The notes: generated by a model from the sequence alone, not told the origin. DNA of 33,714 nt from Caryophanales bacterium UBA5632 (GCA_002421405.1 DIJY01000105.1:1-33714), one strand, 5' to 3'; counted from the stretch's first letter, positions 1 to 8,524 are shown. Program-made: numbers and translations.

Positions 1-563
1 TCAATTTAAATTTCATGGTCGATTTAATGAATATGGATATTTACAAAATTCCCGACGGGGATATTGTATCAATCTTGGTTTATTACATTATTTGCATGCA
101 AGATGGAATCAGTGCCACGCATTATGTATCATTCTTTAGTAAGCTATTGATTAATCTTAAGGAATTCAATACCGCAAAAGACTTCTCGAAAATGAATTGG
201 AAAGAAGGGTATTCTGAAATCAATCCCCTTCATCGGTTGATGTTACGGATCCATTATGAACTTTATGTTGAACTTGAGGATTTGGCTCGAGATTATCAGT
301 ATGAATCTTCGCTCGAGATTTCAAAATCGGATTATATTGAAAACACAATTGACAAACTCAATCAGATTTTTTCGAAAGAAGATATTCGGTTAAAGCATCC
401 ACTGATTTCTGATTCAACGATTAACCGAACCCTGAAACGGATGCAAGAAGAGAATAAAATTCGACCGCTTGGCAAAGGACGAAGTGCAAAATGGACAAAA
501 TTATATCAAAAAGAAACAAAAAAATCGATTTTAAAACAAATGAATTTTGATTTAGGAGAGTAA
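1..563 (+). CDS. Unrecognised protein, 5' end cut by window edge, possible C-terminal winged helix
   Basis: I do not recognise this gene. The frame is open from the first bases of the window (the first ATG is at 15, with no stop before it), so it is probably the C-terminal part of a longer protein; 182 residues are visible from that ATG. It looks soluble and charged, with no membrane segment. The last ~45 residues contain SDSTINRTLKRMQEENKI followed by GKGRSAKW, which resembles the recognition helix and wing of a winged-helix domain such as those ending Fic-family or regulator proteins. No Fic motif (HPFxDGNGR) is visible, but it could lie off the edge. The stop is three bases before the nadC start, and the nadC ribosome site (AGGAG) lies inside this gene, so the two are co-transcribed and probably translationally coupled. 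A role in NAD metabolism or its regulation is possible from position only. Confidence 0.6.
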   Translation, partial: NLNFMVDLMNMDIYKIPDGDIVSILVYYIICMQDGISATHYVSFFSKLLINLKEFNTAKDFSKMNWKEGYSEINPLHRLMLRIHYELYVELEDLARDYQYESSLEISKSDYIENTIDKLNQIFSKEDIRLKHPLISDSTINRTLKRMQEENKIRPLGKGRSAKWTKLYQKETKKSILKQMNFDLGE

Positions 564-566
564 ACT

Positions 567-1388
567 ATGAGCGATATATCGTTAATGATTCAAAACGCTT
601 TATTGGAAGACATGCCGAATGGGGATATTACAACGGACACTCTTTTTAAACTCGAGACTTCAGTGGCCCGTTTTATTGTGAAGGCCTCAGGCGTTATTTC
701 TGGGGTACTTGTCGCACAAGAAACATTTAAAATTGTCGATCCGACCCTAGAATTTACAATCTACTTAACCGACGGAACACACGTCAAAAAAGGGGATGTC
801 ATTGCCCGGGTTTTCGGATTGACGAGTTCAATCTTAAAAGCAGAACGCGTCGCTTTGAATTTCATGCAACGAATGAGTGGCATCGCAACCTTAACCGATT
901 TGTTCGTTTCTCAAACAATTGGAACAAAAACTAAAATACTTGACACTCGAAAAACGACTCCGAATTTAAGATGCTTGGAAAAACAAGCGGTCAGAGATGG
1001 CGGTGGAACCAATCATCGGATGAATTTGTCTGAGATGGTCATGATTAAAGATAATCATATTCAAGCGGCAGGTTCAATTACTTCAGCGGTTTCAATCCTA
1101 AAAAATAAAATTGATTCATCGATCAAAATTGAAGTTGAAGTTGAATCCATTGAACAACTTAAAGAAGCGCTCTTAACCGAGACGGACATCATCATGCTTG
1201 ATAACATGAGTTGTTCAATGATGGCGGAATGTGTCAAAATCAACGCTCATAAAAAACTCCTTGAGGCAAGCGGAAATATGACGCTTGAAAGAGTCAAAGA
1301 TGTTGCTTTAACCGGAGTTGATTATATCTCGGTAGGAGCTTTAACACATTCGTATGATTCTTTAGATATCTCTTTGAAATTTGAGTGA
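567..1388 (+). CDS. nadC: Nicotinate-nucleotide pyrophosphorylase (quinolinate phosphoribosyltransferase)
   Basis: This enzyme converts quinolinate and PRPP into nicotinate mononucleotide, CO2 and pyrophosphate, the entry point of de novo NAD synthesis in the cytosol. The 273-residue length matches the family. The strongest evidence is the active-site stretch at residues 126-164, starting DTRKTTPNLRCLEKQAV and continuing through RDGGGTNHR and MIKDNH, which holds the conserved Arg, Lys and His residues that bind quinolinate and PRPP. The N-terminal half is the usual alpha/beta sandwich and the C-terminal half ends in a barrel strand pattern (ISVGALTHS). The start at 567 has AGGAG at 553-557 inside the preceding gene. 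nadA and nadB are not in the window; they may lie off the left edge, or quinolinate may come from elsewhere. The unit ends before the recJ promoter at about 1409. Confidence 0.95.
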   Translation: MSDISLMIQNALLEDMPNGDITTDTLFKLETSVARFIVKASGVISGVLVAQETFKIVDPTLEFTIYLTDGTHVKKGDVIARVFGLTSSILKAERVALNFMQRMSGIATLTDLFVSQTIGTKTKILDTRKTTPNLRCLEKQAVRDGGGTNHRMNLSEMVMIKDNHIQAAGSITSAVSILKNKIDSSIKIEVEVESIEQLKEALLTETDIIMLDNMSCSMMAECVKINAHKKLLEASGNMTLERVKDVALTGVDYISVGALTHSYDSLDISLKFE

Positions 1389-1408
1389 TTTATTTTTCTA
1401 GATACCCT

Positions 1409-1436
1409 TTGAAATCCCGGCCTAATTAGATATAAT
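1409..1436 (+). promoter_or_regulatory. Promoter for the recJ-apt-rel-dtd unit
   Basis: TTGAAA (1409-1414) and TATAAT (1431-1436) are separated by 16 bp, five and six matches to the sigma-A consensus. It lies in the nadC-recJ gap, 26 bp before the recJ start, and is the only promoter seen before the tightly packed recJ-apt-rel-dtd genes. No terminator hairpin is visible after nadC, so some read-through is possible. Confidence 0.7.
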
Positions 1437-1462
1437 AGATTGTTAGGAAATTGGTGGTAAGA

Positions 1463-3565
1463 ATGTTAAAAGCAAAATACGGATGGCAATTATCCGTCGA
1501 CGGAATCGTCGATGACCAAGACATTTTCGACCATATTTTAAAAAATCGGGGCATCGAAGATGCGGACCATTTTTTTAACATGGGTAAAGAAAATCTCCAC
1601 AGCCCATTCTTGCTTCAAGGAATGACAAAAGCGGTGAACCGAATTTTGCTTGCCATATCCGCTTCAGAACCGATCATGATTTATGGTGATTATGATTGCG
1701 ATGGCATCACCGCGATTAGCGTTTTATATCGTGCACTAAAAAAGATGAACGCAAACGTTCATTATGACCTTCCTGACCGTTTCTCTGATGGGTATGGATT
1801 AAATCTCAAAGCTGTCGAAAACATCATCCAAAAGGGGTATAAACTTGTTATAACGGTTGATAACGGTATTACATGCATTGATGAGGTCAAAAAACTTCAA
1901 AATGCAGGGATTGATTGTATTATTACCGATCATCATGAACCGAAAGAAGTCATCCCATGTGCCTATACGATTATTCATGCTAAAACAAGTAAAGACTATC
2001 CGTGGAAAGAATTAGCGGGTGTTGCGGTTGCATATAAATTAGCGGTCGCCGTCACGGGTGATGATTTAGATGAACTTCTTGACTTAGTTATGATTGGCAC
2101 GATTGCGGATTTAATGCCTTTGAAAGATGAGAATCAAGCTTTAGTTAATTTGGGATTGAAGCAATTTCAAAAAACGACGCACCCAGGATTAAAAAAATTA
2201 ATCCAACATTCTCATCTTGACCAATTGAATGAAACGGCAATCGCTTTTAAAATCGCACCCAAAATCAATAGTAGTGGACGATTGGGAAAAGCAAAAGATG
2301 CCGTGAAATTACTGATCACCGATTCTGATGAAGAAGCGAATCGATTAATTTTGGGAATTGAACAAAACCATTCAACGAGAAAAGATTTAACCGAAGAATC
2401 GTTTGTCATATGCGAACGGGTCATGGATATTGCGAATAATGTCTTAATCATTGCGAGCACCGAATTGCATGAAGGTATTATAGGTATCTGTGCACAAAAA
2501 ATAGCGGAAAAATATCAAAAGTCTACCATTGTCATTAACATCGATGAAGAGGGAATTGGTAAAGGTTCGTGTCGAGCCTATGGACAAGACAACATCTTAG
2601 AAATGTTGGATGGAGCCAATGACTTACTTGTTAAATATGGGGGTCATTCTCAAGCGGCTGGTCTGACGATTGAATCCGCTAAAATTCCACAATTGATTGA
2701 ACGCTTGAATCGAATCGCTAAAATTTCAATTCAACCCATTTTAACAATTGATATGGAAATTAAAATTTCAGAAATTTCACTATCAACGGTCAAAAAACTT
2801 GAAAAGTACTCGTTTTTTACCGGCGCGTTTCTTTTCAAAAAACTTCAAGTTATTTCAAAAATGATTATGGCGCAAAAACATACGAAATTAATTGTTCAAG
2901 ACGAAGCCAAATCATTTGAAGCAATCATCTTTAACAACCTTGATTATTATTATCTTTTAGAACCGGGTGATATGATTGACATGGTCGGTGGGCTAAGCAT
3001 CAACCAATGGAAATCAAAAGAATCATTACAAATACTCATCAAAGATATCCGGTGTGACGATTTTCAATTAATTGATTGGCGACATTACCCTGAGAATACA
3101 TTATTTCCAACCATTCATTCATCTGAAGTGTTAATTATCGATGATTCGTATTTAAAAGATCATACAATTCACGATTTGATTCAATCAGATTTCATTCCAA
3201 AAACGATCATCATGGGTCCATTCAAACACTATGGATTTATCACAAAAAATTTATCGAAAGAAGGACTCGCTCCGATTTATCGACTGATTCAAAATAAAGA
3301 GTCAATCGAGCGACACCAACTGTATCCTTTAATTGGTGGAAATCCATGGCTCGTCGAATCCGCTTTGAAGATTTTTTGTGAACTTAAGCTGATTGAGTGC
3401 ATTGATAACACCATCAAAACGATGCGGCAAACAGGACCCAAAAAGAGTTTAGAAGATTCACCGACTTATACTCATCTCATTCAAACAAAAGCGACTTATG
3501 ACTTTTTCATTGATCGTCAGTATCTGTCGCTCAAAACGCATTTTAGAAATTTATTGGAGGTTTAA
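1463..3565 (+). CDS. recJ: Single-stranded-DNA-specific exonuclease RecJ
   Basis: RecJ degrades single-stranded DNA 5' to 3' in recombination and mismatch repair. The 700-residue protein carries the DHH phosphoesterase motifs in order: DYDCDG (76-81), VDNGIT, TDHHEP (DHH at 156-158), GTIADLMPL, the SSGRL motif and the DHHA1 motif GGHSQAAG (about 393-400). These Asp and His residues bind the two metal ions. An OB-like region follows, and the last ~150 residues match the extra C-terminal domain found in Firmicutes RecJ rather than the shorter E. coli form. The frame also opens at TTG 1451, but ATG 1463 is preferred: GGTGG at 1453-1457 sits just before it and the protein then starts MLKAKYGW, a typical RecJ beginning. 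It is followed directly by apt. Confidence 0.95.
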   Translation: MLKAKYGWQLSVDGIVDDQDIFDHILKNRGIEDADHFFNMGKENLHSPFLLQGMTKAVNRILLAISASEPIMIYGDYDCDGITAISVLYRALKKMNANVHYDLPDRFSDGYGLNLKAVENIIQKGYKLVITVDNGITCIDEVKKLQNAGIDCIITDHHEPKEVIPCAYTIIHAKTSKDYPWKELAGVAVAYKLAVAVTGDDLDELLDLVMIGTIADLMPLKDENQALVNLGLKQFQKTTHPGLKKLIQHSHLDQLNETAIAFKIAPKINSSGRLGKAKDAVKLLITDSDEEANRLILGIEQNHSTRKDLTEESFVICERVMDIANNVLIIASTELHEGIIGICAQKIAEKYQKSTIVINIDEEGIGKGSCRAYGQDNILEMLDGANDLLVKYGGHSQAAGLTIESAKIPQLIERLNRIAKISIQPILTIDMEIKISEISLSTVKKLEKYSFFTGAFLFKKLQVISKMIMAQKHTKLIVQDEAKSFEAIIFNNLDYYYLLEPGDMIDMVGGLSINQWKSKESLQILIKDIRCDDFQLIDWRHYPENTLFPTIHSSEVLIIDDSYLKDHTIHDLIQSDFIPKTIIMGPFKHYGFITKNLSKEGLAPIYRLIQNKESIERHQLYPLIGGNPWLVESALKIFCELKLIECIDNTIKTMRQTGPKKSLEDSPTYTHLIQTKATYDFFIDRQYLSLKTHFRNLLEV

Positions 3566-3566
3566 T

Positions 3567-4079
3567 ATGAATTTAGAAAATTTTATTACAAATGTTCCAG
3601 ATTTTCCCGTTGCAGGAATTCAATTTAAAGATATTACACCACTCATTGGTAATGGCGATGCATATCGTAAAGCCATCGACGAGTTAGCGCACTTCGCCAA
3701 AAGTCAAGAAGCCGAATTAGTCGTTGGACCTGATGCGAGAGGGTTTATCTTTGGTTCACCGGTTGCCTATGCTTTAGGCGTCGGGTTTGTCCCGGTTCGG
3801 AAACCAGGAAAATTACCGCGGGCCACGATTCAATACGATTATGATCTTGAATATGGAAAAAACACGCTTGCGATGCACCAAGATGCAATTAAACCCGGAC
3901 AAAAAGTAGTTATTATTGATGATCTTTTAGCGACGGGCGGAACCATGGACGCTACGATTAAATTAATCGAAGCGGCTGGTGGGATTGTTGTTGGTCTCGG
4001 TTTCTTAATTGAACTTGTTGAACTAAAAGGCAGAGAAAAACTCAAAGGATTCCCAGTGAAGGTTTTGATTCAATACTAA
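3567..4079 (+). CDS. apt: Adenine phosphoribosyltransferase
   Basis: Apt salvages adenine with PRPP to AMP. The 170-residue length is exactly that of the family. The PRPP-binding loop VVIIDDLLATGGT is intact, as are the Apt signatures NVPDFPVAGIQFKDITPL near the N-terminus and GPDARGFIFG. The start is ATG 3567, one base after the recJ stop, with GGAGG at 3556-3560; the longer frame opening upstream lies within recJ and is not used. The order recJ-apt-rel is conserved in Firmicutes, which supports all three calls. Removing adenine and consuming PRPP next to a (p)ppGpp enzyme links purine salvage with stringent control, but that is a contextual inference. Confidence 0.97.
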   Translation: MNLENFITNVPDFPVAGIQFKDITPLIGNGDAYRKAIDELAHFAKSQEAELVVGPDARGFIFGSPVAYALGVGFVPVRKPGKLPRATIQYDYDLEYGKNTLAMHQDAIKPGQKVVIIDDLLATGGTMDATIKLIEAAGGIVVGLGFLIELVELKGREKLKGFPVKVLIQY

Positions 4080-4096
4080 TGTTGGGAGGCGAAAAA

Positions 4097-6283
4097 ATGA
4101 CCAAAGCGGACATTTTCAAGCCATTACAAAGTGCAATTTCATCGTATTTAACTCGACCCGATCACCTTGATTTCATTCAAAAGGCGTTCGATTTTGCCTA
4201 TGAAAAACATGCGGGTCAATTGCGAAAATCCGGTGAACCCTACATTATTCACCCAATACAGGTCGCATGTACTCTTGCCGAATACCAAGTAGATCCCTTC
4301 ACCATTGCAAGTGGTTTAATGCATGATTTGCTTGAAGATACCGATACGAAATATTCCGACTTAAAATCTCTATTTGGCGAGGAAGTCGCAGATATCGTCG
4401 AAGGATTAACAAAATTACATTTACTTCATTACGAAGGTTCGAAAGCCTCAGAACAAGTGAAAAATCATCAAAAAATGGTTTTAGCAATGGCAAAAGATAT
4501 TCGTGTAATTTTCGTAAAACTTTCAGACCGTTTGAATAATATGAGAACTCTTTCGCATTTAGACACTGAACGTCAAATTCGAATCAGTCGTGAGACACTA
4601 GATATTTTTGCACCCATTGCCCATCGTCTTGGTATGTATCGTTTGAAAGCAGAATTGGAAGATTTAGCTTTTAAATATTTATATAACGAAGACTATTTAG
4701 AAATTCAAAAACAAATTAAAGATAAAAAAGGAAATCGAGAAGTCGACGTTAAACTCATGCAAAAAGAGTTGGAAGTCCTGCTAAAAACAGAAGGATTTCA
4801 ACAATTTGGCATCAACGGTCGCATCAAAAATATCTATTCAGTGTATCGAAAGATGCATGTTAAAGATTTAGAATTTGAAGAAATCAATGACTTGCTCGCT
4901 TTAAGAATCATTGTTGAAACCATCAGCGATTGCTATCGCGCGATTGGGATTGTTCATTCTAAATTTGTGCCCGTTCCCGGTCGTTTTAAAGATTATATTG
5001 CGATGCCAAAACCCAATATGTATCAATCTCTGCATACGACGGTTGTCTATCACGGAAAAATCTATGAGATTCAAATTAGAACCAAACAAATGGATGAAAT
5101 TGCTGAAAAAGGCGTTGCGGCTCACTGGGCTTACAAAGAGAATCAAGGACAGAGCCGGAAGAACATTGAAGATATCATTTCATCGAAACTTCGTTGGTAT
5201 TCTGAATTAATCAAGTATACTGAAGAATCAAATTCTGATGAGGAAATTCTTAGTATTTTCACGGATGATATTTTGAATGCGAACGTTTATGTTTTTACGC
5301 CAAATGGGGATATCATCGACTTAACGGCGGGGGCAACACCGCTTGATTTCGCTTTTAGAATTCATACTCGAATTGGCGAAAAGACGGTTGGTTCAATTGT
5401 GAATGGCAAAATTGTTCCTCTAGATTACACGTTAAAAACCGGAGACGTCGTTGAAATTAAGACTTCTCAAAATGCGGTTGGACCCAATGATAACTGGCTT
5501 AAAATTGCGAAGACAAGCAATGCGAGAAGTAAAATCAAGAATTTTCTCAATCGTCAACGTCGTGATTTATTAGTTGAGCAGGGCAAAGATGATCTTGAAA
5601 AGGAAATTCAAACCCGACATATTACCCTAACATTGTCAGATAAACAATGCAAAGATTTATTTGAGACTAAAGGCGTTAAATCGATTGAAGATTTGTATTA
5701 TGAAATCGGAAAAAATACAATTTCACCAATTACAATTATCAATGCAATCACCGGTAAAGAAATTATCACCGAAGATATGTTAATTGAATCGATTAACAAA
5801 ACGCCTGAAACAAAGCGCCAAGGAAAACTTAGAACATTACATTCTGACGTTAATATTGTCGTTGAAGGCTTAACGAATCCTTCGGTCAAATTAGCGAATT
5901 GTTGCACCCCTGTGTTAGGGGATGAAATCGTTGGCTATATAACGAAAGGTACCGGAATAGTCGTTCATCGCCAAATTTGTAAAAACGTTCAATCGTTTGT
6001 TAAAGAAAGACTGATCGATGTATTTTGGGGAAACAACGCTTTAAAAAAATACGAGACTCAAATCAAGATTACTGTCATCAACCGCGATAATGTTTTAGCT
6101 GAAATCATTAACGCCGCGACTTCTTCAAAAGGAAAGATAAACCAAGTTTCGGCACAAGTCAATCGTTCAAAAGAGGGGATCATCAAGATGAGACTCGAAG
6201 TGGGATCGGTTATTGAACTTGATCAAGTTTTGGCGAATATTTCAAAAATTCGAGGAATATTCTCCATTGAGAGGATTGCCTAA
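4097..6283 (+). CDS. rel: Bifunctional (p)ppGpp synthetase/hydrolase of the RelA/SpoT family
   Basis: This ribosome-linked enzyme makes and degrades the stringent-response alarmone (p)ppGpp. The 728 residues show the full long-RSH layout: an HD hydrolase domain with its metal ligands (HPIQVA, H52; MHDLLEDT, H76-D77), a synthetase domain with RFKDYIAMPKPNMYQSLHT starting at residue 296, a TGS domain from about 396 (NVYVFTPNGDIIDL), a cysteine-containing region (LANCCTPVLGDE), and a C-terminal ACT domain from about 658. RFKD is the RXKD form typical of bifunctional Rel, and the HD residues are intact, so both activities are expected. ATG 4097 is chosen over ATG 4079 because GGGAGGCG (4084-4091) precedes it with good spacing. 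It follows apt by 17 bases and overlaps dtd by one base. Confidence 0.96.
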   Translation: MTKADIFKPLQSAISSYLTRPDHLDFIQKAFDFAYEKHAGQLRKSGEPYIIHPIQVACTLAEYQVDPFTIASGLMHDLLEDTDTKYSDLKSLFGEEVADIVEGLTKLHLLHYEGSKASEQVKNHQKMVLAMAKDIRVIFVKLSDRLNNMRTLSHLDTERQIRISRETLDIFAPIAHRLGMYRLKAELEDLAFKYLYNEDYLEIQKQIKDKKGNREVDVKLMQKELEVLLKTEGFQQFGINGRIKNIYSVYRKMHVKDLEFEEINDLLALRIIVETISDCYRAIGIVHSKFVPVPGRFKDYIAMPKPNMYQSLHTTVVYHGKIYEIQIRTKQMDEIAEKGVAAHWAYKENQGQSRKNIEDIISSKLRWYSELIKYTEESNSDEEILSIFTDDILNANVYVFTPNGDIIDLTAGATPLDFAFRIHTRIGEKTVGSIVNGKIVPLDYTLKTGDVVEIKTSQNAVGPNDNWLKIAKTSNARSKIKNFLNRQRRDLLVEQGKDDLEKEIQTRHITLTLSDKQCKDLFETKGVKSIEDLYYEIGKNTISPITIINAITGKEIITEDMLIESINKTPETKRQGKLRTLHSDVNIVVEGLTNPSVKLANCCTPVLGDEIVGYITKGTGIVVHRQICKNVQSFVKERLIDVFWGNNALKKYETQIKITVINRDNVLAEIINAATSSKGKINQVSAQVNRSKEGIIKMRLEVGSVIELDQVLANISKIRGIFSIERIA

Positions 6284-6729
6284 TGAAAGCGGTCGTTCAA
6301 AGAGTATTGGAAGCTTCAGTTTCGGTTAATCATCAAATCATTGGATCCATTAAAAAAGGATATTTGATTTTGCTGGGAATTCGTTTTGATGATACAGAGC
6401 AAGATGTTCTTTTTTTATCAAGGAAAATCGCCAATTTGAGGATTTTCGAGGATGAAAACAACAAACTGAATCGGTCAATTAAGGATGTTTCAGGATCGAT
6501 TTTATCCATCTCCCAATTTACGCTATACGGCGACACAAGTGATGGGAACAGACCCTCGTTTTCCGAAGCAGCAAAGCCTGAGGTAGCGAATCCGCTTTAT
6601 GCTCTATTTAATCAAACATTGTCAGAAAAACACAACATTCCAGTTTCAACCGGCATCTTTGGAAGTGACATGACTGTGCATCTTGTGAATGACGGTCCCT
6701 GCACCATCATTTTAGAGAGCCGAAAATAA
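6283..6729 (+). CDS. dtd: D-aminoacyl-tRNA deacylase
   Basis: Dtd hydrolyses D-amino acids wrongly attached to tRNA, and also glycine from tRNA-Ala, acting as a chiral proofreader. The 148-residue length is typical. The two signature motifs are present: SQFTLYGD (the SQFTL active-site strand) and, near the C-terminus, NDGPCTI, matching the NxGPVT motif whose Gly-cisPro pair reaches into the partner subunit of the dimer. The Val of that motif is replaced here by Cys, a mild variation. The start codon overlaps the rel stop as TAATG, so translation is coupled. It ends the recJ unit; acpP downstream has its own promoter. No clear terminator is seen in the 94-base gap after it. Confidence 0.95.
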   Translation: MKAVVQRVLEASVSVNHQIIGSIKKGYLILLGIRFDDTEQDVLFLSRKIANLRIFEDENNKLNRSIKDVSGSILSISQFTLYGDTSDGNRPSFSEAAKPEVANPLYALFNQTLSEKHNIPVSTGIFGSDMTVHLVNDGPCTIILESRK

Positions 6730-6749
6730 AGGTCGAACGCTTATATTGT

Positions 6750-6778
6750 TTGACTTTAAAAGTGTTTAATAATATAAT
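6750..6778 (+). promoter_or_regulatory. acpP promoter
   Basis: TTGACT (6750-6755), a 17 bp spacer and TATAAT (6773-6778) give a near-consensus sigma-A promoter, one of the strongest in the window. It lies in the dtd-acpP gap, 45 bp before the acpP start, which suits the high expression expected of acyl carrier protein. Confidence 0.85.
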
Positions 6779-6823
6779 CTTACATATAGTAATATCACAA
6801 ATTTAATTCTTGGAGGAATTATC

Positions 6824-7084
6824 ATGGATAAGAAACAAGTTGTATTTGACAAAATTAAAGAAATTATCGTTCAAGAACTCGGTGTAAAAGCAGAAAAAGT
6901 TGTTTTAACCGCTGCTTTAGCTGATGATTTTGGAGCTGATTCACTCGACGCTCTTGAATTATTTAATCAAATCGAAAGCGAATTCTTAGTCACAATCTCT
7001 GATGATGCAGCAATGAAAATGAAAGACGTTAGTGACTTAGTCGACTTTGTTTTAGAGCATGTTAGCGATAAATATTTCGCTTAA
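6824..7084 (+). CDS. acpP: Acyl carrier protein
   Basis: ACP carries fatty-acyl intermediates on a 4'-phosphopantetheine arm. The 86-residue acidic protein contains GADSLDALELFNQIE with the modified serine at residue 40, and the helix pattern of the family. It is slightly longer than the usual ~77-80 residues, the extra length being a short tail ending in SDKYFA. TGGAGGAATT precedes the ATG with good spacing and a strong promoter lies upstream. No fatty-acid synthesis or phosphate-acyltransferase gene is next to it, so it appears as an isolated acpP inserted between dtd and hisS. It could serve phospholipid or lipoic-acid metabolism as well as fatty acid synthesis; the sequence alone does not distinguish these. 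Confidence 0.93.
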   Translation: MDKKQVVFDKIKEIIVQELGVKAEKVVLTAALADDFGADSLDALELFNQIESEFLVTISDDAAMKMKDVSDLVDFVLEHVSDKYFA

Positions 7085-7109
7085 ATCTGAATTTAATCAA
7101 TTCTGAATA

Positions 7110-7154
7110 CCTCTAAAAAGAGGATATCGTCCTTGACAAGAGGACGATTTTTTT
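7110..7154 (+). terminator. Terminator-like hairpins between acpP and hisS
   Basis: ATCGTCCT (7126-7133) and AGGACGAT (7141-7148) form a perfect 8 bp stem with a 7 nt loop, followed by seven T residues: a classic rho-independent terminator. A smaller hairpin, CCTCT-AAAA-AGAGG (7110-7123), sits just before it. AGAGG recurs at 7139-7143 inside the terminator, so CCTCT could pair with either copy. Only 19 bases separate the T-run from the hisS ATG. Confidence 0.8.
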
Positions 7155-7173
7155 CAAAAAAAGGAGTATATAA

Positions 7174-8493
7174 ATGATTACTAAAATTAAAGGAACTTAT
7201 GATTTATTACCTGAACAAACCGCGGCTTGGCAAAAACTGGAAGATGTGATTGCGGCCGTTTCAAAATTATACCATTTTCAAGAAATTCGTACTCCTATTT
7301 TTGAAGCTAGCGAACTTTTTCACCGTGGTGTTGGCGATACGACAGATATCGTTAAAAAAGAAACCTACGATTTCTTAGATCGAGGCGATCGTTCGGTGAC
7401 TTTACGTCCTGAAGGGACGGCTGGTGTCGTTAGAAGCATTATTGAAAATAAACTTTATGCCAGTCCTAATTTACCTCTGAAGTATTATTATGTTGGCCCA
7501 ATGTTTCGTTATGAAAGACCACAAAAAGGTCGTCAACGTCAATTCCACCAATTTGGTGCTGAAGCAATGGGGTCTTTTGATCCAAGGCTTGACGCTGAAG
7601 TCATTGGATATGCAGTAACTCTTCTGAAAGCTTTAAGGCTTGAAAATGTCAAAGTTAAAATCAATTCACTCGGTGATAAAGCGAGTAAGAATGCTTACCG
7701 CACAACCTTACAAACTTATTTATCAACACAAATCGATGGATTATGCAGTGATTGTCAACACCGTTATTTAGAGAACCCCTTACGAGTGCTCGATTGCAAA
7801 GTTGACCATGACAATCCGATTTTGATTCAAGCGCCTAAACCATTAAATTCACTCAATGAATCAGATCAACAACATTTCAATCAAGTATTAGCGTATCTCG
7901 ATGGAATGGGAATTGATTACACGGTTGATGAATCTTTGGTTAGAGGGTTAGATTATTATACTCATACGGTATTTGAATTAGAAGCTGATTTACCCACTTT
8001 AGGTGCACAAGCAACGCTAGGGGGGGGCGGAAGATATAATGATTTAGTTGAAAGTTTAGACGGACCCTCATTTCCAGCCGTTGGTTTCGCTTTTGGTATG
8101 GAAAGATTACTGTTAGCAATGGAAAGTATGGAACAAAAATCCATAACACCTTACACCCATGCTTTTATCATTTCACTGGGAGAGAAAGCAAGTGTTGCTT
8201 CAATGTCACTAATAACCAAACTTAGACATGGTGGCTTGATTTGTGACACTGATTTCTTTAGCCGACCTTTAAAAGGACAATTTAAACAAGCTGAAAGAGT
8301 TAATCCGAAGTTCATTCTCATTTTAGGTGATGATGAATTGAGTCAAAATGTTGTGAATGTAAAAAATACGAAGACTGGAACACAAGAATCTGTTCCATTA
8401 GACGAGGTTTACCATTACATCGTTGAAGCAATTCAAAGTGAAGCACATCAGTGTTCTGGCCATTGTTCTGATTGTGAAGATGATTGCGAATAA
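7174..8493 (+). CDS. hisS: Histidyl-tRNA synthetase with a cysteine-rich tail
   Basis: HisRS charges tRNA-His with histidine, working as a class II dimer. The 439 residues include motif 2 (FRYERPQKGRQRQFHQFG, about 111-128), the two histidine-binding motifs (GLDYYTHTVFE from 258 and GGGGRYNDL from 283), motif 3 (GFAFGMERLL) and the C-terminal anticodon-binding domain. AAGGAG at 7161-7166 precedes the ATG. After the normal end of the anticodon domain there is an unusual tail (residues 425-439) ending HQCSGHCSDCEDDCE, a C-x3-C-x2-C-x3-C pattern with two nearby histidines that could bind a metal. A run of eight G bases (8020-8027) encodes part of the GGGG motif. aspS, which follows hisS in Bacillus, is absent. 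A terminator-like hairpin lies just upstream. Confidence 0.96.
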   Translation: MITKIKGTYDLLPEQTAAWQKLEDVIAAVSKLYHFQEIRTPIFEASELFHRGVGDTTDIVKKETYDFLDRGDRSVTLRPEGTAGVVRSIIENKLYASPNLPLKYYYVGPMFRYERPQKGRQRQFHQFGAEAMGSFDPRLDAEVIGYAVTLLKALRLENVKVKINSLGDKASKNAYRTTLQTYLSTQIDGLCSDCQHRYLENPLRVLDCKVDHDNPILIQAPKPLNSLNESDQQHFNQVLAYLDGMGIDYTVDESLVRGLDYYTHTVFELEADLPTLGAQATLGGGGRYNDLVESLDGPSFPAVGFAFGMERLLLAMESMEQKSITPYTHAFIISLGEKASVASMSLITKLRHGGLICDTDFFSRPLKGQFKQAERVNPKFILILGDDELSQNVVNVKNTKTGTQESVPLDEVYHYIVEAIQSEAHQCSGHCSDCEDDCE

Positions 8494-8524
8494 TACAAAA
8501 TACCCTGTATTTTATGCTTTAATA

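Noticed and set aside
4911..5210. Plus-strand alternative frame of 99 codons inside rel
   Set aside because: Overlaps the conserved synthetase domain and has no motif or ribosome site.
7085..7173. T-box riboswitch before hisS
   Set aside because: The region is under 90 bases and lacks the T-box consensus (TGGNACCGCG type), so only a simple attenuator is considered.
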